Part shown: positions 33,583-45,600 of the stretch, piece by piece
Numbering within the stretch: position 1 is the stretch's first letter
How the letters are laid out: every line of letters begins with the position of its first letter
NCBI RefSeq assembly: GCF_001905885.1
Contig: NZ_LIYH01000001.1
Location: 434,001 to 498,000 of the forward strand
Direction: 5' to 3'
DNA length: 64,000 bases
From: Streptomyces sp. CB03234
GTDB lineage: Bacteria > Actinomycetota > Actinomycetes > Streptomycetales > Streptomycetaceae
The notes under the pieces: model-generated
The model's database searches: none
Told to the model about the DNA's origin: nothing
The model's input: the letters and a program-made list of their open reading frames with translations, nothing else
Program-made: the position numbers and the translations under genes

Positions 33583-35772
33583 ATGAGCAACATCCCCGAG
33601 ACCGGCCGGACCCCCAGGGTCCAGATCCGGCTCATCGTCATCCAGGTCCTGGTCTTCTCGCTGCTCCTCACCCTCGGCGGCCGCCTCTGGTACCTGCAGA
33701 TCCGGCAGGGCAAGGAGTACACCGACGAGGCGAAGAACAACCACGTCCAGCAGGTCGTCCAGCCCGCCGTGCGCGGCTCCATCCTCGACGCCCGGGGCGT
33801 CCCCCTCGCCGACAACGAGACCCGCCTCGTCGTCTCCGCGTCCCGTACCGAGCTGCTGAAGATGAAGGACGACGGCAAGGGCGTCCTGACCCGGCTGGCC
33901 GGCGTCCTGGGCATGAAGCCCAAGGACGTCATGGACAAGGTCCGCCTCTGCGACTCCGAGACGCCCCAGCCCTGCTGGAACGGCTCGCCCTTCCAGCCGA
34001 TCCCCGTCACCGACGAGGCCACCACCCAGCAGGCCCTCCAGATCCGCGAGCGCGCCGAGGACTTCCCCGGCATCACCGCCGAACCCACCGCCGTACGCCG
34101 CTACACCGCGCCCGGCGGCGCCCGCACCGCCCAGGTCCTCGGCTACCTCTCGCCCGTCACCGACGAGGAGATCGAGGAGGCCAAGGACAGCGACTCGCCG
34201 TTCCTCCGCTCCGACATGGTCGGCCGCTCCGGCCTGGAGCGTACGTACGACAAGGCGCTGCGCGGCAAGGCCGGGGTGACCCGCTACGAGGTCGACAACC
34301 TGGGCCGGGTCCTCGGCGAAGCGGAGAGCGACCCGGGCAGGCCCGGCTCCAACGTCGTCACGTCCATCGACGCGCGCGTGCAGGCGGTCGCCGAGTACGA
34401 GCTCCACCAGGCGATGAAGACCGTCCGGAAGGAGACCGACAAGATCACCGGCCGCCCGTACAAGGCGGACGCGGGCGCCGTCGTCGTCATGGAGTCCAAG
34501 ACCGGCCGTGTCGTCGCGATGGCCTCCCAGCCCGACTACGACCCCAACGTCTGGATCGGCGGCATCTCCGGCAAGGAATACGCCCAGCTCACCGACAAGA
34601 AGTCCAACTACCCGCTGCTCAACCGGGCCATCCAGGGCCAGGCACCGGCCGGCTCCGTGTTCAAGGTGGTGTCGGCGAGCGCGGCCGTGCGGGCCGGCAA
34701 CCCCTTCGACGGCCGCTACAACTGCAGCAGCTCCTACAGCCTCGGCGGCCGGAGCTTCGCGAACTTCGAGTCCAAGGGGCACGGCCCCATCTCCCTCGGC
34801 GACGCCCTGAAGTTCTCCTGCAACACCGTCTTCTACCGCCTCGGCCACGAGGAGTGGCAGCGCGACGGCGGCCTCAAGCCGAAGAAGAACGCCAACGACT
34901 GGTTCTACCGGACCGCGCACGACTTCGGGTTCGGCTCCGAGACCGGCATCGACCTGCCCAACGAGGTCAAGGGCCGCATCCCCGACCGCCACTGGAAGCA
35001 GTCCTTCTGGGAGGCCAACAAGGACTCCTGGTGCAAGCAGGGCAAGAAGGGCGGCAGCTACGTCGAGCAGATCGCCTACGAGAGCTGCCTCGAAGGCAAC
35101 CAGCTGAAGGCCTTCGACAGCATCAACTTCGCCATCGGCCAGGGTGACGTCCTCATCACCCCCGTCCAGCTGGCCACCGCCTACGCCGCCATCAGCAACG
35201 GCGGCACCCTCTACAAGCCCACCATCGGCAAGGCCGTGATCAGCCCCGACGGCAAGCGGATCGAGGAGATCAAGCCCAGGCCCCACGGCAGGCTGCCGGT
35301 CGACGCCGAGACCATTCGGGACCTCGACAAGGGCCTGCGCTCCGTCGTCGAGCCCGGCGGCACCGCCGCCTGGCGGTTCGGCGGCTGGCCGCAGGACAAG
35401 ATCCCGATGCGGGCCAAGACCGGCACCGCCCAGGTCTACGGCAAGCAGACCACCTCGTGGTTCGCGACCTACACCGACGAGTACACGATCGTCATGACGA
35501 TCTCCCAGGGCGGTACGGGCTCCGGCGCCTCGGGCCCCGCCGTACGCAACATCTACGACGCCCTCTACGGCCTCGACGACGCGGGCAACCAGGACCTCAA
35601 GCGTGCCCTGCTGCCCCAGCCGCAGAAGGAGCTGCCCAAGATCCAGCCGGACGGCACCATCGACGCGCCGGTCGTCAAGCCGTACGACCCCGACTCCCAG
35701 AAGGTCGACCCGGCCCAGCAGGGCGACGGGGAGCAGCAGCTCGCGGGTCCGCCCCCGGTCTGGAGGGACTGA
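33583..35772 (+). CDS. mrdA: Penicillin-binding protein 2 (class B transpeptidase)
   Basis: 729 residues. One N-terminal transmembrane helix (VLVFSLLLTLGGRLWYLQI) is followed by the PBP dimerisation domain (RGSILDARGVPLADNETR) and the transpeptidase domain. Catalytic motifs are SVFK (in PAGSVFK, about residue 357), SCN (in KFSCNTVFYRL, about 412) and KTG (in RAKTGTAQ, about 612). It cross-links peptidoglycan together with the SEDS glycosyltransferase encoded next. Four Cys in the extracytoplasmic part (CDSETPQPC; CKQG and ESCLEG) could form disulfides. The C-terminal tail is Pro/Gln-rich. Six bases separate it from rodA. Confidence 0.96.
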   Translation: MSNIPETGRTPRVQIRLIVIQVLVFSLLLTLGGRLWYLQIRQGKEYTDEAKNNHVQQVVQPAVRGSILDARGVPLADNETRLVVSASRTELLKMKDDGKGVLTRLAGVLGMKPKDVMDKVRLCDSETPQPCWNGSPFQPIPVTDEATTQQALQIRERAEDFPGITAEPTAVRRYTAPGGARTAQVLGYLSPVTDEEIEEAKDSDSPFLRSDMVGRSGLERTYDKALRGKAGVTRYEVDNLGRVLGEAESDPGRPGSNVVTSIDARVQAVAEYELHQAMKTVRKETDKITGRPYKADAGAVVVMESKTGRVVAMASQPDYDPNVWIGGISGKEYAQLTDKKSNYPLLNRAIQGQAPAGSVFKVVSASAAVRAGNPFDGRYNCSSSYSLGGRSFANFESKGHGPISLGDALKFSCNTVFYRLGHEEWQRDGGLKPKKNANDWFYRTAHDFGFGSETGIDLPNEVKGRIPDRHWKQSFWEANKDSWCKQGKKGGSYVEQIAYESCLEGNQLKAFDSINFAIGQGDVLITPVQLATAYAAISNGGTLYKPTIGKAVISPDGKRIEEIKPRPHGRLPVDAETIRDLDKGLRSVVEPGGTAAWRFGGWPQDKIPMRAKTGTAQVYGKQTTSWFATYTDEYTIVMTISQGGTGSGASGPAVRNIYDALYGLDDAGNQDLKRALLPQPQKELPKIQPDGTIDAPVVKPYDPDSQKVDPAQQGDGEQQLAGPPPVWRD

Positions 35773-35778
35773 CCCACG

Positions 35779-36978
35779 ATGGCCGGAACCAACAACTTCT
35801 CCGTCTCCCGCTACGCGCCCGACCGCGGCGCCTGGGCCAGGCTCACCGCCCGCGACTCGATGGTGCGCCGGCTCGACTGGCCGCTGCTGTTCTCCTCGAT
35901 CGCGCTGTCCTTCCTCGGCTCGCTCCTGGTGTGGTCCGCCACCCGCAACCGCACCGAGCTCAACCAGGGCGACCCGTACTACTTCCTCTTCCGTCACGTC
36001 CTCAACACCGGCATCGGCATCGCCCTGATGGTCGGCACCATCTGGCTCGGCCACCGCACCCTGCGCGGCGCGGTGCCGGTGCTGTACGGACTGTCGGTGG
36101 TGCTCGTCCTGCTCGTCCTCACCCCGCTCGGCGCGACCATCAACGGCGCGCACGCGTGGATCGTGATCGGCGGCGGGTTCTCGCTCCAGCCCTCCGAGTT
36201 CGTGAAGATCACGATCATCCTGGGCATGGCGATGCTGCTGGCCGCCAAGGTCGACGCCGGCGACCAGGTCCACCCCGACCACCGCACGGTCGCCAAGTCC
36301 CTCGTCATCGCCGTCGTACCGATGGTCATCGTCATGCTGATGCCCGACCTCGGCTCGGTGATGGTCATGGTCGTCATCGTGCTGGGCGTGCTGCTCGCCT
36401 CCGGCGCCTCCAACCGGTGGATCTTCGGGCTCATCGGCGCGGGCATCATCGGCGCGGTGGCCGTCGCCGCGCTCGGCGTGCTCGACCAGTACCAGATCAA
36501 CCGGTTCGCCGCCTTCGCCAACCCCGAACTGGACCCGGCGGGCGCCGGCTACAACACCAACCAGGCGCGCATCGCCATCGGTTCCGGCGGGCTGTACGGG
36601 GCGGGGCTGTTCAACGGCCACCAGACCACCGGGCAGTTCGTCCCCGAGCAGCAGACCGACTTCATCTTCACCGTCGCCGGCGAGGAACTCGGCTTCATCG
36701 GCGGGGCCACGATCATCGCGCTGCTCGGCGTCGTGCTGTGGCGCGCCTGCCGGATCGCCCGCGAAACGACCGAGCTGTACGGCACGATCGTCGCCGCCGG
36801 GATCATCGCCTGGTTCGCGTTCCAGTCCTTCGAGAACATCGGCATGACGCTCGGCATCATGCCCGTCGCGGGTCTGCCGCTGCCGTTCGTGTCGTACGGA
36901 GGATCGTCGATGTTCGCGGTCTGGGTGGCGATCGGACTGCTCCAGTCGATCAGAGTGCAACGGCCACTGGCCGCATAG
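35779..36978 (+). CDS. rodA: SEDS-family peptidoglycan glycosyltransferase RodA
   Basis: 399 residues with about ten transmembrane helices. SEDS landmarks are GAHAWIVIGGGFSLQPSEFVKI, MPDLGSVMVMVVIVLGVL (with the Asp required in RodA), and the C-terminal GIMPVAGLPLPFVSYGGSS. RodA polymerises lipid II into glycan strands for its partner PBP2, encoded just upstream. The homologue in S. coelicolor is called Sfr. The N-terminal 35 residues are cytoplasmic. It is the last gene of the compact mreC-mreD-mrdA-rodA block. Confidence 0.95.
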   Translation: MAGTNNFSVSRYAPDRGAWARLTARDSMVRRLDWPLLFSSIALSFLGSLLVWSATRNRTELNQGDPYYFLFRHVLNTGIGIALMVGTIWLGHRTLRGAVPVLYGLSVVLVLLVLTPLGATINGAHAWIVIGGGFSLQPSEFVKITIILGMAMLLAAKVDAGDQVHPDHRTVAKSLVIAVVPMVIVMLMPDLGSVMVMVVIVLGVLLASGASNRWIFGLIGAGIIGAVAVAALGVLDQYQINRFAAFANPELDPAGAGYNTNQARIAIGSGGLYGAGLFNGHQTTGQFVPEQQTDFIFTVAGEELGFIGGATIIALLGVVLWRACRIARETTELYGTIVAAGIIAWFAFQSFENIGMTLGIMPVAGLPLPFVSYGGSSMFAVWVAIGLLQSIRVQRPLAA

Positions 36979-37010
36979 ACCGGGTACCACGGGGTATCCG
37001 GAAGCGAATG

Positions 37011-38516
37011 ATGGCGGACACGAAGCGCGAGATCGAGCGGAAGTACGAAGCCGGCCCCGAGACCCGCCTCCCGGATCTCACCGGCCTACGGGGCGTCGCG
37101 GCCGTCGTCGACAAGGGCGTCGCCGAGCTGGACGCCGTCTACTACGACACCGAGGACCTCCGCCTGGCCGCCGCGTCCATCACGCTGCGCCGCCGCACCG
37201 GAGGCGACGACGCCGGCTGGCACCTGAAGCTGCCCGTCGCGCCCGGGACACGCGACGAGATCCGCGCCCCGCTGGAGGACGACGTGCCGCGCTCGCTGGC
37301 GGCACTGGTCCACGCCAGGACCCGGGGCGCCGCGCTCGTCCCCCTGGTACGGCTCCGCTCCCACCGCGACGTACGCCACCTCGTCGACGCCAAGGGCGCC
37401 CTGCTCGCCGAGGCGAGCACCGACACGGTCCGCGCGGAGCGCCTCGCGGGCGGGGACGGCGGCACCGTCGAGTGGACCGAGATCGAGGTGGAGCTCGCCG
37501 ACGGCGGCGATCCCGCGTTCCTCGACGCCGTGCACAAACGGCTGCGCAAGAAGGGCCTGAAGCCCTCCGGTTCGGCGTCCAAGCTGGCCAAGGCGCTCAC
37601 CGACACCGGATGGCGGCCGGCGGGGCCCCCGGAGCCGGACGGCACCGTCGGCGCCCGCATCCTCGCCCACCTGCGCGAACAGGCCGGCGAGCTGGTCACC
37701 TACGACGCGGCCGTACGCCGTGACCTGCCCGACTCCGTCCACCGGATGCGCGTCGCCACCCGCCGCCTGCGCAGCGCCTTCCGCACGTACAAGAAGATCC
37801 TGGACCCGGCCGCCACCGGCCCGGTCGCCGACGAGCTGAAGTGGCTGGCCCGCGAACTCGGCGTCGACCGCGACCAGGAGGTCCTCGCCGAGCGGCTCAC
37901 CGCCCGCATCGACGCCCTGCCCGTCACGCTGCTCCTCGGCCCGGTCCGCGGCCGCCTCCGCGCCTGGGCCGGCGCCGGCCGCGCCGGATCACGCGGCCGC
38001 ACCCTCGCCGTCCTCGACAGCGAGCGCTACACCGCCATCCTGGACTCCCTCGACGCCCTGCTCGCCGACCCGCCGCTGCGCCCCGCCGCCGGGAAGGACG
38101 CCACCGCCGTGCTGCCCCGGGCGATCCTGAAGGACCACGAGCGGCTCGCCGCCCGCATCGACCGCGCGCTCGCCCTGCCCGCCGGCCACGACCGTGACGT
38201 GGCCATGCACGAGGCCCGCAAGGCCGCCAAACGCGCCCGGTACGCCGCCGAGGCCGCCGCGCCCGTGCTCGGCAAGCCCGCGAAGCGGTTCGTCAAGCGG
38301 GTCAAGGCCGTGCAGAAGGTCCTCGGCGACCACCAGGACAGCGTCGTCGCCCGCGACACCCTCCGGGACCTCGCCATCAAGGCCCACGCGGCAGGGGAGA
38401 CCGCCTTCACCTGGGGCCTGCTGTACGGCCAGGAGGAGGCGCGGGCGGCCGAGCGCGAGCGGGAGCTGCCGGAGGTGTGGGCGAGGGCCTCCCGGCCGGG
38501 GAAGCTGGGGGTGTGA
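37011..38516 (+). CDS. CYTH and CHAD domain protein (polyphosphate-related)
   Basis: 501 residues. The CYTH triphosphate-tunnel domain covers about 1-200: EIERKYE at the start is the EXEXK-type signature, and VEWTEIEVELADG provides further tunnel residues. The CHAD domain covers about 215-495, helical, with conserved basic/His positions (DSVHRMRVATRRLRSAFRTYK and VAMHEARKAAKRARYAAEAA). CYTH enzymes hydrolyse triphosphates and CHAD domains bind polyphosphate granules, so a polyphosphate or triphosphatase role is likely. Two adjacent ATGs exist; the second (37011) has better spacing from GGAAG. It starts 32 bases after rodA and may be co-transcribed with it. Confidence 0.9.
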   Translation: MADTKREIERKYEAGPETRLPDLTGLRGVAAVVDKGVAELDAVYYDTEDLRLAAASITLRRRTGGDDAGWHLKLPVAPGTRDEIRAPLEDDVPRSLAALVHARTRGAALVPLVRLRSHRDVRHLVDAKGALLAEASTDTVRAERLAGGDGGTVEWTEIEVELADGGDPAFLDAVHKRLRKKGLKPSGSASKLAKALTDTGWRPAGPPEPDGTVGARILAHLREQAGELVTYDAAVRRDLPDSVHRMRVATRRLRSAFRTYKKILDPAATGPVADELKWLARELGVDRDQEVLAERLTARIDALPVTLLLGPVRGRLRAWAGAGRAGSRGRTLAVLDSERYTAILDSLDALLADPPLRPAAGKDATAVLPRAILKDHERLAARIDRALALPAGHDRDVAMHEARKAAKRARYAAEAAAPVLGKPAKRFVKRVKAVQKVLGDHQDSVVARDTLRDLAIKAHAAGETAFTWGLLYGQEEARAAERERELPEVWARASRPGKLGV

Positions 38517-38533
38517 CCGCACGAGTGCCCGCT

Positions 38534-38564
38534 CGAAGACCCCCGCTGCCGCGGGGGCCCTTCG
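38534..38564 (+). terminator. Terminator after the CYTH-CHAD gene
   Basis: CGAAG-AC-CCCCGC and GCGGGG-GCC-CTTCG form an imperfect stem around TGCC, 18 bases past the stop. Confidence 0.65.
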
Positions 38565-38637
38565 ATCGCCGTGCTGAGGCGACTCGCAATCGCGTTACGC
38601 TTGAGAGTCGCCCCCTGCCAGCTCACGAAGGTTCGAG

Positions 38638-40560
<1,923 letters not shown>

Positions 40561-40582
40561 CGGTCGGCCCACTGTTCTGTCC

Positions 40583-40616
40583 ACAAGCCCCTCACCGGGA
40601 TCGGTGAGGGGCTTGT
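40583..40616 (+). terminator. Terminator after the radical SAM gene
   Basis: ACAAGCCCCTCACCG (40583-40597) and CGGTGAGGGGCTTGT (40602-40616) make a perfect 15-bp stem with a GGAT loop. It separates the radical SAM gene from the toxin-antitoxin pair. Confidence 0.9.
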
Positions 40617-40640
40617 ATGTTCAAGGGAAAGTGGCAGGTT

Positions 40641-40668
40641 TCTGTTCGTCCTCGCCTTGGATATCCTT
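40641..40668 (+). promoter_or_regulatory. Candidate promoter and operator of the toxin-antitoxin pair
   Basis: TTCTGT (40641-40646), 16 bases, TATCCT (40663-40668). The -10 overlaps the palindrome GGATATCC (40660-40667), where a VapB-type antitoxin could bind to autoregulate. Confidence 0.35.
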
Positions 40669-40714
40669 GAGGCGTTCTCGGGTGTGTACCCGATGCTTCG
40701 AGGGAGGTCATGTG

Positions 40715-40963
40715 ATGGCCAAGACCGTGATCGACATCAACGAGGAAGCCCTGGCGCTCGCTGCCGAGGCTCTTGGCACCAAAACCAAGAAGGACACGGT
40801 CAACGCGGCTCTCGAAGAAATAGGGGCACGCGTCCGGCGCGAGCGGGCCATCGAGAAGCTCATCAAGCTGGACGAAGAAGGCGCCTTCGACAAGGGCCGT
40901 GAGCCGGGGTTCAAGGAGGAGGTGCGCAAGACGTGGGGGACATCCGAGGTGCCGGCTTCCTGA
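40715..40963 (+). CDS. vapB: VapB-type antitoxin
   Basis: 82 residues, ATG at 40715 with GGGAGG 7 bases upstream. The N-terminus MAKTVIDINEEALALAAEALGTKTKKDTVNAAL is the ribbon-helix-helix pattern of type II VapB antitoxins (DUF2191), with the strand KTVIDI that contacts DNA. The C-terminal half (DEEGAFDKGREPGFKEEVRKTW) would wrap the toxin. It overlaps the toxin gene by 31 bases, as toxin-antitoxin pairs often do. Confidence 0.9.
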   Translation: MAKTVIDINEEALALAAEALGTKTKKDTVNAALEEIGARVRRERAIEKLIKLDEEGAFDKGREPGFKEEVRKTWGTSEVPAS

Positions 40964-41364
40964 TCGATACGTCGGCGGCGCACCGGATCATGCGTCCGGA
41001 ACCACTCGCGATGTGGCGGTCCGCACTCAGTGCCGGGCGGATCGGCATGTGCGCGGCCACCGAGGCGGAAGCGCTGTACTCCGCGAAGTCGGCCGCTCAC
41101 TACCACGAGATGCGCACGGCCTTCGGGGAGCTCTACACGTGGTGTGCCATCCCGGATGACGCCTGGTCGGCGATTCTGGACTTGCAGGAGACCCTGGCGG
41201 AGGCGGGATGCGGGCGCTCCGCGGGTGTCGTGGACCTGCTCGTCGCCCACACCGCCATGAGCAACCGACTCACGGTGCTGCACTACGACCGTGACTTCGA
41301 GACCATCGGCGAGCACATCGGGCTGAACACACAGTGGCTCGCGGAGCCTGGCTCCATCCACTGA
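40933..41364 (+). CDS. vapC: VapC-type PIN-domain ribonuclease toxin
   Basis: 143 residues. PIN acidic residues are seen in FLIDTSAAHR, AATEAEALYS, GVVDLLVAHTA and HYDRDFETIG, giving the usual four-acid Mg-dependent active site. VapC toxins cut specific RNAs, often tRNA or rRNA, when the antitoxin is degraded. The GTG at 40933 is preceded by GAGGAGG inside vapB, so translation of the two is coupled. The pair sits alone between two terminators, inserted between the radical SAM gene and its usual DUF2344 neighbour. Confidence 0.9.
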   Translation: MGDIRGAGFLIDTSAAHRIMRPEPLAMWRSALSAGRIGMCAATEAEALYSAKSAAHYHEMRTAFGELYTWCAIPDDAWSAILDLQETLAEAGCGRSAGVVDLLVAHTAMSNRLTVLHYDRDFETIGEHIGLNTQWLAEPGSIH

Positions 41365-41376
41365 CACCCTCACCCC

Positions 41377-41416
41377 GGCCCGCCCGCGCGCTGGTCGCGA
41401 GCTACGCGGGCGGGCC
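41377..41416 (+). terminator. Terminator after vapC
   Basis: GGCCCGCCCGCG (41377-41388) pairs perfectly with CGCGGGCGGGCC (41405-41416). Confidence 0.85.
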
Positions 41417-41611
41417 AGGTGAGGTGGCCTCGGGAACCGGTACGGGCTCCGGCGCGTAGTCTGGGTAGTACAACGACTGCACCTGGCGTGGCGCCCGCAC
41501 CCGAGATCTCCCCGCGAAAGCGGGGGTGAGCCGGGCGGGACCCCCGGGAGCCGCCCGTATTTTCGTGGGCGGAGCGCCACCGCGCCCGCCCCGCACCGAG
41601 GAGAAGAACCA

Positions 41612-42436
41612 CTGGGCAAGCGACAGCCCGAAGGCCCGCCGCCCGCACCGGCAGTGCAGCGCATCCGCCTGCGCTACACCAAGCGCGGCCGCCTCCGGTT
41701 CACCAGCCACCGCGACTTCCAGCGCGCGTTCGAGCGTGCGCTGCGGCGCGCCGAGGTGCCCATGGCGTACTCGGCGGGCTTCACGCCGCACCCCAAGGTC
41801 TCGTACGCCAATGCCGCACCCACCGGCACGGGCTCCGAGGCCGAGTACCTGGAGATCGCGCTCACCGAGCCGCGTGACCCGCACAAGCTGCGCGAGCTGC
41901 TCGACGAGTCGCTGCCGGACGGGCTCGACATCACCGACGCCGTCGAGGCCCGCACACCGGGTCTCGCCGACCGGCTGACCGCCTCCGTCTGGGAGCTGCG
42001 GCTGGAGGGCGTGGAGGTGGCGGACGCCGAGCGCGCCGTCGCCGCCTTCCTCGCCGCCGACGCCGTCGAGGTGCGGCGCAAGACGAAGAACGGGATGCGC
42101 ACCTTCGACGCACGGGTCGCCGTGGCGGGCCTGGAGGCCGGTCCCGCCCCGGCTGATAGGCCCGGGCAGGGCCCCTGTGCGATACTGCGGCTGGTTGTTC
42201 GGCACGTGACACCTGCCGTACGACCCGACGACGTCCTGTCCGGTCTCCGAGCTGTGGCCGACCTGGCGCCGCCGGTCCCCGCAGCGGTGACCAGGCTGGC
42301 GCAGGGGCTCTTCGACGAGGAGTCCGGCACGGTGACCGACCCGCTCGCGCCCGACCGCGAGGCAGTCACGGCCGCCCCACAAAAGGCCGCCGGACTCGCC
42401 GCCGCCCCGGAGCCGACAGGTGCGGGTTCCGCGTAG
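41612..42436 (+). CDS. DUF2344 / TIGR03936 family protein, possible CTG start
   Basis: The conserved sequence begins VQRIRLRYTKRGRLRFTSHRDFQRAFERALRR, the hallmark of DUF2344, with FTPHPKVSYANAAPTGTGSEAEYLEI following. Function is unknown, but the family is the constant partner of the TIGR03960 radical SAM protein and of rne. The start is uncertain. The GTG at 41654 has no ribosome site. A CTG at 41612 in the same frame sits 8 bases after GAGGAG and gives the N-terminus MGKRQPEGPPPAPAVQRIRL, 274 residues. I prefer CTG; with GTG the protein is 260 residues. A GAAA-loop hairpin (CCCCGC/GCGGGG, 41510-41525) lies in the leader. The last 55 residues are Ala/Pro-rich. Confidence 0.85.
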   Translation: MGKRQPEGPPPAPAVQRIRLRYTKRGRLRFTSHRDFQRAFERALRRAEVPMAYSAGFTPHPKVSYANAAPTGTGSEAEYLEIALTEPRDPHKLRELLDESLPDGLDITDAVEARTPGLADRLTASVWELRLEGVEVADAERAVAAFLAADAVEVRRKTKNGMRTFDARVAVAGLEAGPAPADRPGQGPCAILRLVVRHVTPAVRPDDVLSGLRAVADLAPPVPAAVTRLAQGLFDEESGTVTDPLAPDREAVTAAPQKAAGLAAAPEPTGAGSA

Positions 42437-42618
42437 GGCGGTCGTTGTAGCGCAGCCCTGGCACTCGGGAGCCACCTGGGTCGGGCCGCGTACACCCACA
42501 GGAGACTTTCGCCAGGCCGTACGTACAACGCGTAGGGAACCGGCGAGCCAGACATTCAGCTCCCGTGCGGCGCCGCGCCAGACGCGGCGCCCGGGAGCGT
42601 GACGGGAGAACCGCCCGC

Positions 42619-45600
42619 ATGCTCGAGCCGAACGAAACCGGCACCACCGCCGGTAACCACAACGAAGAGAACAACTCGCCCAGCGACACGCTGCCGCCGC
42701 GCCGCCGTCGCCGGGCCGCGTCCCGACCGGCGGGCCCGCCGGTCACCGCCGCCGCCGGCGAGGCCGCCGAGGTGGTCGAGGTCGTCGTCGAGACGCCCGC
42801 CGCCGAGGTGGCCGACGTCGCCTCCCTCGCCGAGGCGCCGGCGGACGCCCCCGAGCCCGCTCCGGCGCGCCAGCGCCGCCGCGCGACCCGCAAGGCGACC
42901 GCTCCGGCGGGCGCGCCCGAGGCCGCGGAGGTCTCCGTCGAGGAGCCCGGGGCCGCCGAAGCCCCGGCCGCCCCCGCGCGCCGCCGCGCCACCCGTAAGG
43001 CCACCGCCGAGGCGCCGGTCACCGAGGAGCCGCAGGCCGCCGAGGCGCCGGTCGCGGAGGAGCCCGAGGCGGCTCCGGCGCGTCCGCGCCGCCGTGCCAC
43101 CCGTAAGGCGACCGCTCCGGCGGGTGCCCCGCAGGTCGCCGAGGAGCCGCAGGCTGTGGAGGCGCAGGCCGCCGAGGCGCCGGTCGCGGAGGAGCCCGAG
43201 GCGGCTCCGGCGCGTCCGCGCCGCCGTGCCACCCGTAAGGCGACCGCTCCGGCGGGTGCCCCGCAGGTCGCCGAGGAGCCGCAGGCTGTGGAGGCCCCGG
43301 CCGCCGAGGCGCCGGTCACCGAGGAGCCGACGGAGGAGCCCGAGGGCGCCCCGCGCCGTACCCGCCGCCGCGCCACCCGCAAGGCGACCGCGCCCGCCGG
43401 CGCGCCGCAGCCGCAGGCCCAGGCGGAGGCCCAGCCGCAGGCCCAGGCCGAGGACGAGGCGGACGTCGCCGAGGCGGGCGAGAGCCTGCCGGCCGACACC
43501 GTCGCGCAGATCTCCTCCGACGAGGCCGGGGCCGAGGTCGCCGCCGCCGAGGAGGCCGCCTCGCGTGGCCGTACGCGGCGCCGCGCCACCTCCCCGCAGT
43601 TCACCGCCGAGCCGGTGAAGAAGCCCGAGCAGTCCCGTGGCCGCCGTGCCGCGCGGCCCGCCGTGCCGGTCTTCCAGGCGCCGGTCTTCACGGAGCCGAT
43701 GTTCCAGACCCCGGAGACCGCCGCCGCGGCGGCCGCCGCCGAGGCAGCCGAGCAGGAGGAGGCCCCGGAGGTCACCGAGGCCGTCGCCGCCCCGGCGCCC
43801 GCCGAGGTCGCCGAGCAGCCCGAGACCGGTGGCCGTCGCCGCCGCCGTCGCCGTGGCGAGCCCGCCGAGCCGGTCGTCGAGGCCGAGCCGGTGCGCGCCG
43901 CACCGGAGCCCGAGGCCGAGGCCGAGGAGGAGGAGCCCGAGGCCGAGGCGGAGGCCGCCGAGGGCGAGGAGACCGACGAGTTCGGTGACCGTCCGTCGCG
44001 CCGCCGCCGTCGCGGTGGCCGCCGTCGCCGCCGTGGTGAGGCCACCGAGGCCGAGGAGGCCGAGGAGGAGGCCGCCCACGCCGAGGAGGAGGCCGCCGAG
44101 CAGGAGGCGGAGGAAGAGGAGCAGGACGAGGAGGCAGAGGAGCACGAGGCCGGCACCCCGTCCGCCGCCGGTACCAGCAGCTCGCGCCGCCGCCGTCGCC
44201 GTCGCCGCCGCAGCGGTGACGCGGGCGTCGAGCCGGAGGCCGCCGCCGAGGAGGACGGCGTCCGTACGGTCGTCAAGGTCCGCGAGCCGCGCCCGGCCCG
44301 TGAGAAGGCCGAGCCGTCCGACGAGGTGCAGTCCATCAAGGGCTCGACCCGTCTGGAGGCGAAGAAGCAGCGCCGCCGCGAGGGCCGCGAGCAGGGCCGC
44401 CGACGCGTCCCGATCATCACCGAGGCCGAGTTCCTGGCCCGCCGCGAGGCGGTCGAGCGCGTGATGGTCGTCCGCCAGAGCGGCGAGCGCACCCAGATCG
44501 GCGTCCTCGAGGACAACGTGCTCGTCGAGCACTACGTCAACAAGGAGCAGGCCACCAGCTACGTCGGCAACGTCTACCTGGGCAAGGTCCAGAACGTGCT
44601 GCCGTCCATGGAGGCCGCGTTCGTCGACATCGGCAAGGGCCGCAACGCCGTCCTGTACGCCGGTGAGGTCAACTTCGAGGCGCTCGGCATGGCCAACGGG
44701 CCGCGCCGTATCGAGACCGCGCTCAAGTCCGGCCAGTCCGTCCTCGTCCAGGTGACGAAGGACCCGATCGGCCACAAGGGCGCCCGCCTCACCAGCCAGG
44801 TCTCGCTGCCCGGCCGCTACCTGGTGTACGTGCCCGAGGGCTCGATGACCGGTATCAGCCGCAAGCTGCCCGACACCGAGCGCGCCCGGCTGAAGACCAT
44901 CCTCAAGAAGATCGTCCCCGAGGACGCGGGCGTCATCGTGCGCACCGCCGCCGAGGGCGCGAGCGAGGACGAGCTGCGCCGTGACGTCGAGCGTCTGCAG
45001 GCGCAGTGGGAGGAGATCCAGAAGAAGGCGAAGAACGGCAACGCTCCGACCCTTCTCTACGGTGAGCCCGACATGACCGTCCGGGTCGTCCGCGACATCT
45101 TCAACGAGGACTTCTCGAAGGTGATCGTCAGCGGCGACGAGGCGTGGAAGACCATCCACGGGTACGTGTCGCACGTCGCGCCCGACCTGTCGGACCGGCT
45201 CCAGCGCTGGACGTCGGAGGTCGACGTCTTCGCGACGTACCGGATCGACGAGCAGCTGATGAAGGCGCTGGACCGCAAGGTCTGGCTGCCGTCCGGCGGT
45301 TCGCTGGTGATCGACAAGACCGAGGCGATGGTCGTGGTCGACGTCAACACCGGCAAGTTCACCGGCCAGGGCGGCAACCTGGAGGAGACCGTCACCAGGA
45401 ACAACCTGGAGGCGGCCGAGGAGATCGTGCGCCAGCTGCGGCTGCGCGACCTGGGCGGCATCGTCGTCATCGACTTCATCGACATGGTGCTGGAGTCCAA
45501 CCGGGACCTGGTGCTGCGGCGCCTGCTGGAGTGCCTGGGCCGGGACCGTACGAAGCACCAGGTCGCCGAGGTCACCTCGCTGGGTCTGGTCCAGATGACC

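Noticed and set aside
33550..36990. A minus-strand open frame of about 1150 codons opposite mrdA-rodA
   Set aside because: Composition is Val/Gly/Asp-rich with no motif, and it mirrors the codon bias of the plus-strand genes.
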